Source: Aurantimonas sp. 22II-16-19i (lineage in GTDB: Bacteria > Pseudomonadota > Alphaproteobacteria > Rhizobiales > Rhizobiaceae). From it: a stretch of 64,000 nt of DNA. The position numbers and the translations under genes are program-made. The DNA lies in contig NZ_AQQS01000018.1 in assembly GCF_002088275.1 (NCBI RefSeq), forward strand, positions 46,307 through 110,306. The letters are read 5' to 3'. Within the stretch, counting starts at the first letter, position 1. Each line of letters opens with the position of its first letter. This document shows positions 39,581 through 48,563 of this stretch, in pieces. The notes beneath the pieces were generated by a model that was not told where the DNA came from, made no database searches, and worked only from the letters and a program-made list of their open reading frames with translations.

Positions 39581-40765
39581 TCACATCCGCTCGAAGCACA
39601 TGGCGACGCCCATGCCGCCGCCGATGCACAGCGTCGCGAGGCCCTTCCTGGCGTCGCGGCGGATCATCTCGTGGATCAGCGTGTTGAGGATGCGGTTGCC
39701 CGACGCGCCGATCGGATGGCCGATGGCGATCGCCCCGCCATTGACGTTGACGATGTCCGGGTTCCAGCCGAGGTCCTGGTTGACCGCGCAGGCCTGGGCC
39801 GCGAAGGCCTCGTTGGCCTCGACGAGGTCGAGATCGTCGACCGACCAGCCGGCCTTTTCCAGCGCCTTCCGCGAGGCCGGGATCGGGCCGGTGCCCATGA
39901 TCGCCGGATCGACGCCGGCGGTCGCCCAGGAGACGATGCGCACCAGCGGCGTCAGCCCGCGCCGCTCCGCTTCGGCTTCGCTCATCAGCACGGTGACGGC
40001 GGCGCCGTCATTGATGCCCGACGCGTTGGCGGCGGTCACCGAGCCTTCCTTGTCGAAGGCCGGGCGCAGCTTGGAGACGCCGTCGATGGTGACGCCGTGC
40101 TTGATGTATTCGTCCTCGGAAACGACGGTGTCGCCCTTGCGGCCCTTGATGGTGAAGGGGACGATCTCATCCTTGAAGCGGCCGGCCTTCTGGGCGGCCT
40201 CGGCCTTGTTCTGGCTCTTGACCGCGAACTCGTCCTGGATCTCGCGGGTCAGCTGCCACTGGCGCGCGACGTTCTCGGCGGTGTTGCCCATGTGATAGCC
40301 GTTGAAGGCGTCGATCAGGCCGTCCTTCAGCATGGTGTCGACCATCTTCAGGTCGCCCATCTTCTGGCCGGCCCTGAGATAGGCCGCGTGCGGGGCCATG
40401 GACATGGATTCCTGGCCGCCGGCGACGATCACCTTGGCGTCGCCACAGGCGATCTGCTGCATGCCGATGGCGACGGTGCGCAGCCCCGAGCCGCAGAGCT
40501 GGTTCAGCGCCCAGGCGGTGGTCTCCTTCGGGCAGCCGGCGGCCATGGCCGCCTGGCGCGCCGGGTTCTGGCCCTCGCCGGCGGTGAGGATCTGGCCCAT
40601 GATGACCTCGTCCACCTCGGCCGGGTCGACCTTGGCGCGGCTCAGGGCTTCCTTGATCGCGGCAGCGCCCAGCTCATGGGCCGGCACCTGGCCGAAGGCG
40701 CCGTTGAACGAGCCGACCGGCGTGCGCGCGGCGCCCACGATCACCACGGATGGGGTGTTGCTCAT
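39581..40765 (-). CDS. phaA: acetyl-CoA acetyltransferase PhaA
   Basis: This 394-residue thiolase condenses two acetyl-CoA into acetoacetyl-CoA, the first step of poly-hydroxybutyrate synthesis. The nucleophile is Cys91 in NQLCGSGLR; the C-terminal His is in [13 protein letters not shown] and the acid/base Cys in [25 protein letters not shown] and [11 protein letters not shown] are also family landmarks. Two ATG codons lie 6 bases apart. The second (40765) is chosen, because GGAGG sits 8 bases before it but only 2 before the first. The gene is divergent from phaR, with a 328-base spacer. Confidence 0.95.
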   Translation of the reverse strand: MSNTPSVVIVGAARTPVGSFNGAFGQVPAHELGAAAIKEALSRAKVDPAEVDEVIMGQILTAGEGQNPARQAAMAAGCPKETTAWALNQLCGSGLRTVAIGMQQIACGDAKVIVAGGQESMSMAPHAAYLRAGQKMGDLKMVDTMLKDGLIDAFNGYHMGNTAENVARQWQLTREIQDEFAVKSQNKAEAAQKAGRFKDEIVPFTIKGRKGDTVVSEDEYIKHGVTIDGVSKLRPAFDKEGSVTAANASGINDGAAVTVLMSEAEAERRGLTPLVRIVSWATAGVDPAIMGTGPIPASRKALEKAGWSVDDLDLVEANEAFAAQACAVNQDLGWNPDIVNVNGGAIAIGHPIGASGNRILNTLIHEMIRRDARKGLATLCIGGGMGVAMCFERM

Positions 40766-40991
40766 CGTCATTTCCTCCGCATTGCGCGTCTCGCCGACAG
40801 GTGGCGCGCGCGTTCGAGTTCAGGCCAGTTGTTCCAGAGCGACCGGGGAAGGTCAATTCGCATGCCGCACCGCATCGCGGGATCCGTCATGCCGGGCGGC
40901 TTGCCTTCGTATCTCGATCGAAAAACCCCGCTTCGCCTCCTTCGGCACGCTGATCCTTGTGAAAATCGCCGCCTTCGGTCCACCGAACCGT

Positions 40992-41033
40992 TTGGAATAT
41001 CTGCAAAGATATGCCTATCATTTATGCGGTGCA
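40992..41033 (+). promoter_or_regulatory. candidate phaR promoter with TGC-N3-GCA site
   Basis: A TTGGAA (40992) and TATCAT (41016) pair with 18-base spacing gives a plausible promoter about 60 bases before phaR. Just downstream, TGC-GGT-GCA (41025-41033) is a partial match to the CTGC-N3/4-GCAG type site reported for alphaproteobacterial PhaR. It overlaps the expected transcription start, where a repressor would act, fitting autoregulation. Both matches are short and could be chance. Confidence 0.35.
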
Positions 41034-41093
41034 AATGAGCGGTCGCACAATTCCGTGGCGGTTCGGCTCATGCGCGCAGTGAGGGAGTTGTGC

Positions 41094-41705
41094 ATGGCCA
41101 GAAACGACGATGTGACGGTCATCAAGAAATACGCCAATCGGCGGCTCTACAACACCGGGACCAGTACCTACGTCACGCTCGAGAACCTTGCGGCGATGGT
41201 CAAGAGCAACGAGGAATTCGTCGTCCAGGACGCCAAGTCCGGCGAGGACATCACCCATTCGGTGCTGACGCAGATCATCTTCGAGCAGGAGAACAAGGGC
41301 GGCCAGAACCTGATGCCGATCGCCTTCCTGCGCCAGCTCATCCGCTTCTACGGCGACCAGATGCAGGTGGTGATCCCCGGCTATCTGGAACAGTCGATGT
41401 CGGCTCTCGCCAAGGAGCAGGACGCGATGCGCGAGCAGATGACCGGCGCCATGACCCAGTCGCCGATCAAGCTCATCGAGGCGCAGGTCCGGCGCAACAC
41501 CGAGATGTTCCGCCGCGCCATGACGATGTTCAACCCCTTCGTCGCCGGAGCGCTCACCGACGGCGACCTCGACGAGGCCGGCGGCGCGGCCCGCCCCAAT
41601 GGCGACGCCGGCAAGAACCGCGACGAGGACCTCAAGGCGATGCGCGAGCAGCTGCAGCGCATGCAGGAGCGGCTCGAGGCGATCGACGCCAAGAAGGGCG
41701 AATGA
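41094..41705 (+). CDS. phaR: polyhydroxyalkanoate synthesis repressor PhaR
   Basis: The 203-residue regulator binds poly-hydroxybutyrate and DNA, repressing phasin and its own gene when polymer is absent. The N-terminal DNA-binding domain is recognisable from VIKKYANRRLYNTGTSTYVTLE, and the following polymer-accumulation regulatory domain has IFEQENKGGQNLMP and FLRQLIRFYGDQMQ. A C-terminal coiled coil (EDLKAMREQLQRMQERLEAI) suits oligomer formation. The ATG at 41094 has GAGGGAG 8 bases upstream; an ATG 24 bases further up is less well placed. It is divergent from phaA, the usual arrangement in Rhizobiales. Confidence 0.94.
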   Translation: MARNDDVTVIKKYANRRLYNTGTSTYVTLENLAAMVKSNEEFVVQDAKSGEDITHSVLTQIIFEQENKGGQNLMPIAFLRQLIRFYGDQMQVVIPGYLEQSMSALAKEQDAMREQMTGAMTQSPIKLIEAQVRRNTEMFRRAMTMFNPFVAGALTDGDLDEAGGAARPNGDAGKNRDEDLKAMREQLQRMQERLEAIDAKKGE

Positions 41706-41748
41706 GGATCGCGGCCGCCGCCTCGCCCCGGATGCCCGACGGCAGGCC

Positions 41749-43500
41749 GTGAGCGGGTCCGGGCCGGCCGACTTCGACGCCGCCATGCAGGCCGGGCGTC
41801 TGGCCAGGTCCGAGAGCCGCCGCGACGATGCGCTGGCGGCATATCGTGCCGCCGCGGCGTTTCGCCCCGCGGACGTCAATGCCCGCCTGAACGTCGCGAT
41901 CGAACTGCGCGACCTCGGCCGGTTCGAGGAAGCTGCGGCCTGTCTGGAACAGCTCGGAGGGAGCGGCGCGGCGCATCCCGGCGTCCGGCGGCAGCTGGCC
42001 TACGTGCACCGGGCGCGCGGCGATCACCGCGCTGCCGCGGAGGCTTTCGAGGCACTGGCAGGGGATCTGCCGAAGGACATTCCCGCGCGGATCGAGGCGG
42101 CGCGTTCGTTCCTCGAGATCGGCGCGGTCGAAGACTTCGAACGCAATCTCGCGGCAGCCCTCGCTCTCGATCCCGAAAACGACCATACGGTGCTGCTCAA
42201 GGCGCGGGGTATCGAGAATTCCGGCCACGGGATCGCGGCGTTCGAGGTCCTGGACGATCATCTGAAACGCATGGTGGCTGCGGGAAAGGCCCCGCATTTC
42301 GAGCTCGCCAGCTATCTCGTGGGCATCGGCCTGCGCATCGGCCGCAACGCGCGGAGCGAGGAGGTGCTCGCCTCGCTGCCGCTGAGCGGGGCAGGGCAGG
42401 TCGGCCGCGGCGCCTTTCTGCGATCCCAGCTGCTTCGTCAGAAGAACCGCTTCCTCGAAGCGGAGAGCGAACTCGCCCGTGCGGTGGAGGCGGCCCCGCA
42501 GATGCTCCCCTACCGGCTCAACCTCGCCGAGGTGAGGATCGTGCTCGGCCGCCTGGCCCTCGCCGAAGCGGACATGGCGCTGGCCGGCGAACGCCTTGCC
42601 GCCAGTCCGGGGGCGGGGCAGTCGGCGGCGCAATACCAGTATCTTCAGGGCTTCCTCGCGATCGCGGCCGATCATCGGGACGCCGCGCCGGCACTGCTCT
42701 CGACGCTGTCCGAGAGGCCTCAGGGCGGGGCTTCGGTCGCGGCGCTGACGGCTCTCGCCAGCAACTGTCCCGATCACGTCCCGACCAGCCTGGCGCTGCT
42801 GCGCAGCCTGCTGCAAGGCCGCGAGCCCCCGGTCCCGCGGCCGGGGCCGAACCCGTCGATCCCGCGGACGATCTTCCAGTTCTGGGATGCGCCGCAACCG
42901 CCTGCCGACGTCGGGGCGCTGATGGCGAGCTGGTCGCGGACCAGTCCGGACCACCGCTATCTGCGCTTCGACGACGACGGCGCGCGGAGCTTTCTGGTCG
43001 AACTGGGCGATCGAAATGTTCTGGCAGCTTATGACCGGGCGGCTCACCCGGCCATGCGATCCGACCTCTTCCGCCTCGTCTACGCCTATCACCGCGGCGG
43101 CATCTATGCGGATGCCGACGAGGCGAGCCTGATGCCGCTCGCCCGGATCGTGCCGGCCGAGGGCGATATCCTGCTCGTTCTGGAAGAGCGCACGGGTGTC
43201 GTCTGGAACGGCTTCTTCGCCGCCGCGCCGCGCCATCCGATCATCGGGCGGGCGCTCCGCATCGCCGCCGCGCGGATCCTCGCCGCGACGGCCGGAAACG
43301 TCTGGTCGATCACCGGCCCGCCGGTGCTGGCGCTGGCAACGACGCAGATCCTCTGCGAGGAACCGGATCGCCTCGCAGCGGCCAATCTCGTCGCCCTGTC
43401 GAGTGCCCGTCCATGGCTCGCGACGGGCCACGACTGCGCCTACAAGCAGGCCGGCGGCAACTGGAAGAATGCCGCCGCCGGATCTCCCTACCGCTCCTGA
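41749..43500 (+). CDS. TPR-containing glycosyltransferase (DXD sugar-binding type)
   Basis: This protein of about 583 residues has a long helical N-terminal part (about 1-350) with TPR-like repeats, such as LARSESRRDDALAAYRAAAA and LNVAIELRDLGRFEEAAACL. The C-terminal domain begins at IPRTIFQFWDAPQPPADV and has SDLFRLVYAYHRGGIYADAD, in which DAD is the metal-binding DXD motif of glycosyltransferases with a TcdA/TcdB or OCH1-like catalytic domain. It probably adds a sugar to a protein, lipid or polysaccharide; the acceptor is unknown. No ATG is convincing: the start is set at GTG 41749, with ATG 41785 as alternative. It follows phaR by 43 bases but has no obvious functional relation to it. Confidence 0.8.
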   Translation: MSGSGPADFDAAMQAGRLARSESRRDDALAAYRAAAAFRPADVNARLNVAIELRDLGRFEEAAACLEQLGGSGAAHPGVRRQLAYVHRARGDHRAAAEAFEALAGDLPKDIPARIEAARSFLEIGAVEDFERNLAAALALDPENDHTVLLKARGIENSGHGIAAFEVLDDHLKRMVAAGKAPHFELASYLVGIGLRIGRNARSEEVLASLPLSGAGQVGRGAFLRSQLLRQKNRFLEAESELARAVEAAPQMLPYRLNLAEVRIVLGRLALAEADMALAGERLAASPGAGQSAAQYQYLQGFLAIAADHRDAAPALLSTLSERPQGGASVAALTALASNCPDHVPTSLALLRSLLQGREPPVPRPGPNPSIPRTIFQFWDAPQPPADVGALMASWSRTSPDHRYLRFDDDGARSFLVELGDRNVLAAYDRAAHPAMRSDLFRLVYAYHRGGIYADADEASLMPLARIVPAEGDILLVLEERTGVVWNGFFAAAPRHPIIGRALRIAAARILAATAGNVWSITGPPVLALATTQILCEEPDRLAAANLVALSSARPWLATGHDCAYKQAGGNWKNAAAGSPYRS

Positions 43501-43534
43501 GCGCCCGGCTCGGCCCGTCGCCTCAGGCCCCGGC

Positions 43535-44500
43535 TCAGCGCGTCGCCGTCAGGTCGTCTTCGGCGAAGGCCTTGATCAGGTGATGGGCGATGGCGAAGGG
43601 CTTCGGCACCATCAGGCCCGTTTCGTGCCGGGCCCCCAGCATCGCCTGCACCTCGGCCCGCGAGAACCAGCGGCAGGCCTCCAGCTCCGTCGTGTCGAAG
43701 GTGATGTCGCGGCTCGTCGCCAGCGCCAGGCAGCCGATCATCAGGTTGCCGGGAAACGGCCAGGGTTGCGAGGCGACGATCTCGACCGCCCCGACGCCGA
43801 CGCCCGCCTCCTCCATGGTCTCGCGGCGCACCGCGTCCTCCAGCGTTTCGCCGGGCTCGACGAAACCGGCGAGGCACGACCAGAAATTCTCCGGAAAGCG
43901 CGGCTGGCGGCCGAGGATGCAGTTCCCTTCGCCGTCATGGACCAGCATGATCGTCACCGGGTCGGTGCGCGGGAAGACGACGTTGTCGCAGGCCGTGCAT
44001 TCGCGCCGGTAGCCGGCGGCGGCATTGCGCGTCGGCGCGCCGCAGACGCCGCAGAACCGCGTCTTGGCGTGCCACTGGACGAGATGGGCGGCCTGGCCGA
44101 GCCGGCCTTCGGTGTCGGGATCGACCCGCCCCTCCATGGCGATGGCGCGAAGATCCATGGCGGAAAGATGCGGCGGGAGCGCGTCGACCGGGACCGGGGC
44201 GAGGGCGGCGAGGGCCGGGACATCGCCGGCGTCGAAGCCGAGCAGGATCGCCTCATCGAGAGCGACCCCCAGCGCCATTGCCTCGTCGATCGTGAAGTCG
44301 GCGGCAAGGCCGGGGCCGTCGGTCTTCACCAGCCACTTGCCGCCCGCCGAGAGATAGGCGGAGGCGGCGGGATGGCCGAGGGCGGCGGCGAGGCTTTCCT
44401 CGGTCCGCAACTCGCCGTCGCGGCGCAGGCTGTTGCGGGAAAAGCCGGTGCGCCGGCTGATCTGCGGCAGGGCCGTCGCCGGTTTCTCGCTGTCGCTCAT
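43535..44500 (-). CDS. nudC: NAD(+)/NADH diphosphatase NudC
   Basis: The 321-residue Nudix hydrolase cleaves NADH to NMNH and AMP, and relatives remove NAD caps from RNA 5-prime ends. It has the N-terminal NudC domain, a four-cysteine zinc ribbon (FCGVCGAPT and ECTACDN, near 150-170), the Nudix box GFVEPGETLEDAVRRETMEEAG-type element starting near residue 212 (GX5EX7REUXEE spacing) and the SQPWPFPGNLM motif that marks NudC. The ATG at 44500 has AAGGAG 8 bases upstream. It is convergent with the glycosyltransferase gene (34-base gap) and downstream of the HIT gene on the same strand, probably in one transcript. Confidence 0.94.
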   Translation of the reverse strand: MSDSEKPATALPQISRRTGFSRNSLRRDGELRTEESLAAALGHPAASAYLSAGGKWLVKTDGPGLAADFTIDEAMALGVALDEAILLGFDAGDVPALAALAPVPVDALPPHLSAMDLRAIAMEGRVDPDTEGRLGQAAHLVQWHAKTRFCGVCGAPTRNAAAGYRRECTACDNVVFPRTDPVTIMLVHDGEGNCILGRQPRFPENFWSCLAGFVEPGETLEDAVRRETMEEAGVGVGAVEIVASQPWPFPGNLMIGCLALATSRDITFDTTELEACRWFSRAEVQAMLGARHETGLMVPKPFAIAHHLIKAFAEDDLTATR

Positions 44501-44542
44501 TGCTGATCTCCTTCGGGCCGGCCTTGCGGGTGCCGTTTCCTT

Positions 44543-44956
44543 TCAGCCCGAAAGCACCGCCTGCACAAGCTCGTTCCGCAGCGTGTCGAGGGCGTCTGCC
44601 TCGTAGGGCTCGGCCTGGCCGAAGCCCCAGACGGGACCTGGCCAGTTGGCGTCGCCTCGACGCCGCGCGATGACATGGACGTGCAGCATCGGCACCCGGT
44701 TGCCCAGCGCGCCGACATTGATCTTTTCCGCCCCGGCGAAGGCCTTCAGCGCCTTGGCGGTCAGGCAGGTCTCGAAGGTCAGCATCGTCTGGTCGAGCGG
44801 TGTCAGGTCGTGGATCTCGGTGACGTCGTTGCGCTGGGGAACGAGAATCAGCCACGGCCACCGCCGGTCGTTCATCAAGAGCAGCGCGCACAGCCCCAGC
44901 GTCGCGACCATGGTCGTGTCCCCCGCCAGTCGCGGATCGAGTTCGAAGCGACGCAT
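44543..44956 (-). CDS. HIT family nucleotide-binding protein
   Basis: The 137-residue protein has the histidine triad HVHVIARR (near residue 95) in the context VPMLHVHVIARRRGDANWPG, and the LGLCALLLMNDRRWPWLILVP region typical of proteobacterial HIT proteins. HIT enzymes hydrolyse or transfer nucleotides from dinucleotide or AMP-conjugated substrates. The start has GGGAGGA 7 bases upstream. It precedes nudC by 42 bases; both deal with nucleotides, so co-transcription makes sense. Confidence 0.9.
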   Translation of the reverse strand: MRRFELDPRLAGDTTMVATLGLCALLLMNDRRWPWLILVPQRNDVTEIHDLTPLDQTMLTFETCLTAKALKAFAGAEKINVGALGNRVPMLHVHVIARRRGDANWPGPVWGFGQAEPYEADALDTLRNELVQAVLSG

Positions 44957-45004
44957 CCCGTGTCCTCCCTGGGGCGGGTCCTGTCAGCTTTTCCGCTCCC
45001 GCGC

Positions 45005-45033
45005 TTGCATTTAGAGAGATCTTCGCCGATATG
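45005..45033 (+). promoter_or_regulatory. candidate promoter of the SRP RNA gene
   Basis: TTGCAT (45005-45010) and GATATG (45028-45033) are spaced by 17 bases, and the expected start, about base 45040, coincides with the first base of the SRP RNA helix. The -10 is a weak match. Confidence 0.4.
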
Positions 45034-45039
45034 GAGGCC

Positions 45040-45136
45040 GGGAGGTTGGTGGTGGACGAGCCACTCGCCAACCGGGTCAGGTCCGGAAGGAAGCAGCCCC
45101 AACGAGCTATGGCACGGGTCATCGTGCCAGCCTCCC
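45040..45136 (+). ncRNA. ffs: signal recognition particle RNA (4.5S type)
   Basis: The core GGTCAGGTCCGGAAGGAAGC is the conserved domain IV loop of bacterial SRP RNA that binds Ffh. The 5-prime GGGAGG (45040-45045) pairs with the 3-prime CCTCCC (45131-45136) and closes a hairpin of about 97 bases, the small alphaproteobacterial type without an Alu domain. A short TTTT follows the 3-prime end at about 45140. The RNA directs membrane proteins to the translocon with Ffh and FtsY. In many Rhizobiales dnaX follows ffs; here it does not. Confidence 0.93.
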
Positions 45137-45657
45137 ACCTTTTCCCCCGTCAGGCTTCCCCGGAGAGGCCGACTGTTGCGCCGTCCGCCCGATGCTGTTC
45201 GGCGGCGTCTGTCGCCGGTCGTCGGCTCCCCCATGCGGGGTCGAGCCCATGTCCCGTGGCGCCTCCGTTTCCTGGTCCCGTCCCCCCTCGGTCCGTTCTC
45301 TCCCGGTCGCTCTGCGGTCACCCGGATCAGTTGATCCGAGGACATGTCGCGGGCCGTTCGCGCCAGCCCCGCCGAGCCATGCCGGGGCTGTTTCGCCGCG
45401 CGCGGGTGCCGCGGCGAAGCCTTTTTCCGTCGCCGCGCAATGCTCGCGCAAGCTTCGTCCTGCAGGAGACGATCCCCTTGAATGTGAAGGTGAATACCGC
45501 GGCGAACGCGGCGATCCTCCGGACCGGACGGCTCGTCTGGTGGGCCAAAGTGCCCTCGCAGTGTGACATACGGGTCGCATTCATCGGAAAAATGGCCTAA
45601 TGCCGGTTCATGGGTGCTGAAGCCCTTGGACACGGCCACAGCAAAGCGGAACGTCAG
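45137..45657. other. gap after ffs, no convincing gene
   Basis: About 520 bases. Open frames exist on both strands but their proteins are rich in arginine, proline and serine, start inside the SRP RNA or lack any family match. An unsuspected small gene cannot be ruled out in the last third (45470-45600), where GC is lower. Confidence 0.35.
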
Positions 45658-45849
45658 ATGTATGCTCGCCTCCTCGTTCTCACGGTCCTGATCGCGATGT
45701 TCGCAATTGCCATGAGTTACCTGGCGCAGCGCCCCACGCCCGGTCAGCCGGCCAGCTTCGTCGCCTCGATCTCCGGCGGGACCTGCGACTATTCCTCGGG
45801 CACCCTCTGCAAGATCAACCGCGGCGCCGCCGGCCAGGCGAAGTTCTGA
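45658..45849 (+). CDS. small single-pass membrane protein, hypothetical
   Basis: A 63-residue open frame starts MYARLLVLTVLIAMFAIAMS and so has a clear N-terminal membrane helix (about 4-22), then a short proline-rich link and a C-terminal part with two cysteines (GGTCDYSSGTLCKINRG). The composition is unlike the arginine-rich chance frames around it, which argues that it is real. Start choice is uncertain: an ATG 48 bases upstream also exists, and no strong Shine-Dalgarno is seen. No function can be given. Confidence 0.5.
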   Translation: MYARLLVLTVLIAMFAIAMSYLAQRPTPGQPASFVASISGGTCDYSSGTLCKINRGAAGQAKF

Positions 45850-46030
45850 ACCCCCCCGGGCAGAGCGGCGACCGGCAGGCCGGATCAGCCGCCGGATCGA
45901 TTGTGGCGGCCGGGCGTTGCGTCGATGGCGCAACGCGGCAGTCGCCTTGCCGAGGTCCGGCGGGCGTTCTCGGCACCTGCAGGGTCGTGCCGTCTCAACA
46001 CCGCCATCGAGCTTCGGTAAGACCTCGCCC

Positions 46031-47533
46031 ATGACCGTTTTCGACGCTGCCATCGAACATCTTCCCATCGAGACGCCGGAGGCCTCTGCGCCGCGTCCGT
46101 TCAGCGATGCCGGTGCGGCGGTGGCCGAGCTGCAGCGCCTCTACGAGCGCTCGGTCGCCTTCCTGACCGGGAAATTCGCCGGCGTTCTCGAGCACACCCG
46201 GGCCGACCGGCGCTACCGGGCCTTCTATCCGGAGATCTCGCTAACCACCCGCACCCATGCCCGTGTCGATTCGCGGCTGGCCTTCGGCCACGTGCCGCTG
46301 CCCGGTGCCTATGCCGCGACGGTCACGCGGCCCGATCTCTTCGAGCGCTATCTTATCGAGCAGGTCGATCTCCTTTTGAAGAATCACGGCCAGCCGGTGC
46401 ATGTCGGCGACGGGTCGACGCCGATCCCCTTGCATTTCGCACTTCCCGAAGGCGTCTTCGTCGACGGGGCGCTGCCCGACAAGCTCGGCCACCCGCTGCG
46501 CGACGTCTTCGACGTGCCCGATCTCGCCGCCACCGACGACCGGATCGTCAACGGCACCTTCGAGCCGCGGGCCGGGGAGAGGCTGCCGCTCGCCCCCTTC
46601 ACCGCCCAGCGCGTCGACTATTCGCTGCACCGTCTCGCCCATTACACGGCGACCCGGCCGCTGCATTTCCAGAACTTCGTCCTGTTCACCAACTACCAGT
46701 TCTATATCGACGAGTTCTGCATGCTGGCCCGCGAGACGATGCGCCGCGGCGGTGAGGGCTTCGACGCCTTCGTCGAGCCGGGCGACCTCGTCACGCCGGC
46801 CGGCGGCGAGCATCCGGTCTCGGGAGCCGCGCCGCAGCGGCTGCCGCAGATGCCGGCCTATCACCTGAAGCGCGGCGACGGCAGCGGCATCACCATGATC
46901 AACATCGGCGTCGGCCCGTCCAACGCCAAGACGATCACCGACCACGTGGCGGTGCTGCGCCCGCATGCCTGGCTGATGCTCGGCCACTGCGCCGGGCTGC
47001 GCAACAGCCAGGCGCTGGGCGACTACGTGCTCGCCCATGCCTATGTGCGCGAGGATCACGTCCTCGACGCCGACCTGCCGCTCTGGGTGCCGATCCCGGC
47101 GCTGGCCGAGGTCCAGGTCGCGCTGGAGCAGGCGGTCGAGGAAGTCACCGGCCTGTCCGGCTACGACCTGAAGCGGATCATGCGCACCGGCACCGTCGCC
47201 ACCATCGACAACCGCAACTGGGAGCTCCGCGACCAGCGCGAGCCGGTGCAGCGGCTGTCCCAGTCGCGGGCCATCGCCCTCGACATGGAATCTGCGACGA
47301 TCGCCGCCAACGGCTTCCGCTTCCGGGTGCCCTACGGCACGCTGCTCTGCGTCTCGGACAAGCCGCTGCACGGCGAACTGAAGCTGCCCGGCATGGCGAC
47401 GGAGTTCTACAAGCGGCAGGTCTCGCAGCATCTGAAGATCGGCATGCGGGCCCTGCAGCTGATGAGCGAACTGCCCTCGGAACGGGTGCATTCGCGCAAG
47501 CTGCGGTCGTTCTTCGAGACCGCATTCCAATAG
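46031..47533 (+). CDS. amn: AMP nucleosidase
   Basis: This 500-residue cytoplasmic enzyme splits AMP into adenine and ribose 5-phosphate and helps to control adenylate levels. The N-terminal AMP nucleosidase domain includes YPEISLTTRTHARVDSRLAFG, and the C-terminal phosphorylase-like domain shows NIGVGPSNAKTITDHVAVLRP and LDMESATIAANGFRFRVPYG, where the Met-Glu pair recognises ribose. Length is close to E. coli Amn (484). The ATG at 46031 fits the family start; the frame is open 114 bases upstream without homology. It has no partner gene in an obvious operon; the next gene follows by 13 bases but is unrelated in function. Confidence 0.94.
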   Translation: MTVFDAAIEHLPIETPEASAPRPFSDAGAAVAELQRLYERSVAFLTGKFAGVLEHTRADRRYRAFYPEISLTTRTHARVDSRLAFGHVPLPGAYAATVTRPDLFERYLIEQVDLLLKNHGQPVHVGDGSTPIPLHFALPEGVFVDGALPDKLGHPLRDVFDVPDLAATDDRIVNGTFEPRAGERLPLAPFTAQRVDYSLHRLAHYTATRPLHFQNFVLFTNYQFYIDEFCMLARETMRRGGEGFDAFVEPGDLVTPAGGEHPVSGAAPQRLPQMPAYHLKRGDGSGITMINIGVGPSNAKTITDHVAVLRPHAWLMLGHCAGLRNSQALGDYVLAHAYVREDHVLDADLPLWVPIPALAEVQVALEQAVEEVTGLSGYDLKRIMRTGTVATIDNRNWELRDQREPVQRLSQSRAIALDMESATIAANGFRFRVPYGTLLCVSDKPLHGELKLPGMATEFYKRQVSQHLKIGMRALQLMSELPSERVHSRKLRSFFETAFQ

Positions 47534-47546
47534 AGACGGGCGCCGC

Positions 47547-48563
47547 TTGAAGACTTTCCTCTCCCGCTTCGCGACGAATGCAGCCCTGGGGCTTGCCCTG
47601 ATCGTCGGGGCCGCGCTCCTCTGCGGCTTCTTCGGCCGCAATGTGCCGTTCTTCGATTCGCTCGCCCATTTCCGCGCCCATCTGGCCGCCGTGCTGTTCG
47701 CGCTCGCTCTGGTGCTCCTCGTTTCGCGCAACGTCGCCGCGGCGATCCTGTCGGCGGCGGTGGCGGCCGGTGCGGCGGTCTCGGTCGCCGGCTTCATGGT
47801 GCCCCGCCCCGCCGACCCGGAGCCGGCGCTGTCGCGGGCCAGCGCACCCGCCGGCGGCGGCAGGGCACTGAAGCTCCTGCAGATGAACCTCCGCTTCAAC
47901 GCCGCGACGGCGCCGGCCATCGAGATGATCGAGCGGCTTCGGCCGGACGTCGTGACGCTGGAGGAGATGAACCGCCGCTGGGTGGACGCCATCGCGCCGC
48001 TGCGCGAACGCTTCCCCTACACCGCCTTCTGCGGCGTCGGCGAGGTGGTCGGCGGCGTTGCGATCCTGTCGCGCATTCCGTTCTTGCCAGAGGATGCGGT
48101 CTGCCGCGCCGAGGACGGCTTCGTGGCGCGCCGGCTGGACCTCGGGGACGGCTCCGGCCTCACCGTCGTCGCGGAACATCTCGTCTGGCCCTGGCCCTAT
48201 CATCAGGGCCGGCAGGTGGACCGGCTCGGGCAGACCCTGTCGCAGCTCGGCAAGCCGCTGGTGATCGCCGGCGACTTCAATGCCGCGCCGTGGAGCGGGA
48301 CCGTCCGCCACTATGCCGAGCGATCCGGCACGCAGCCGGTCGCCGGCATCGGGGCGACCTGGCTGACGACCGATCTGCCCGCAGCCCTGCGGCCGCTCGT
48401 CGGCCTGCCCATCGACAACGTGCTGGTGTCGAGCGACGTCGCGGTCCTCTCCGCCGCCCGGCAGCCGGCGACCGAGAGCGACCACCTGCCGATCCTCGTG
48501 CGCTTCGACCTGCCGACGCTCGCGACCCCGCCGCGCCTCGTCGGCCGCGCCACCGGCGACTGA
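47547..48563 (+). CDS. membrane-anchored endonuclease/exonuclease/phosphatase family protein
   Basis: The 338-residue protein begins with about three membrane helices in residues 8-85 and continues with a metal-dependent EEP domain. Motifs are LLQMNLRFNAA (strand 1), VVTLEEMNRRW with the metal-binding Glu, VIAGDFNAAPWSG and the C-terminal SDHLPILVRF with the Asp-His pair. Such proteins act as phosphodiesterases on lipids or nucleic acids at the membrane; the substrate is unknown. The frame begins with TTG at 47547, 13 bases after amn; no ATG is available before the first helix, so TTG initiation is likely. Read-through from amn is probable. Confidence 0.82.
   Translation: MKTFLSRFATNAALGLALIVGAALLCGFFGRNVPFFDSLAHFRAHLAAVLFALALVLLVSRNVAAAILSAAVAAGAAVSVAGFMVPRPADPEPALSRASAPAGGGRALKLLQMNLRFNAATAPAIEMIERLRPDVVTLEEMNRRWVDAIAPLRERFPYTAFCGVGEVVGGVAILSRIPFLPEDAVCRAEDGFVARRLDLGDGSGLTVVAEHLVWPWPYHQGRQVDRLGQTLSQLGKPLVIAGDFNAAPWSGTVRHYAERSGTQPVAGIGATWLTTDLPAALRPLVGLPIDNVLVSSDVAVLSAARQPATESDHLPILVRFDLPTLATPPRLVGRATGD

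Noticed and set aside
45031..45600. Plus-strand open frame of 189 codons overlapping the SRP RNA
   Set aside because: It starts inside the RNA gene and codes for an arginine-, serine- and proline-rich chain with no resemblance to any family.
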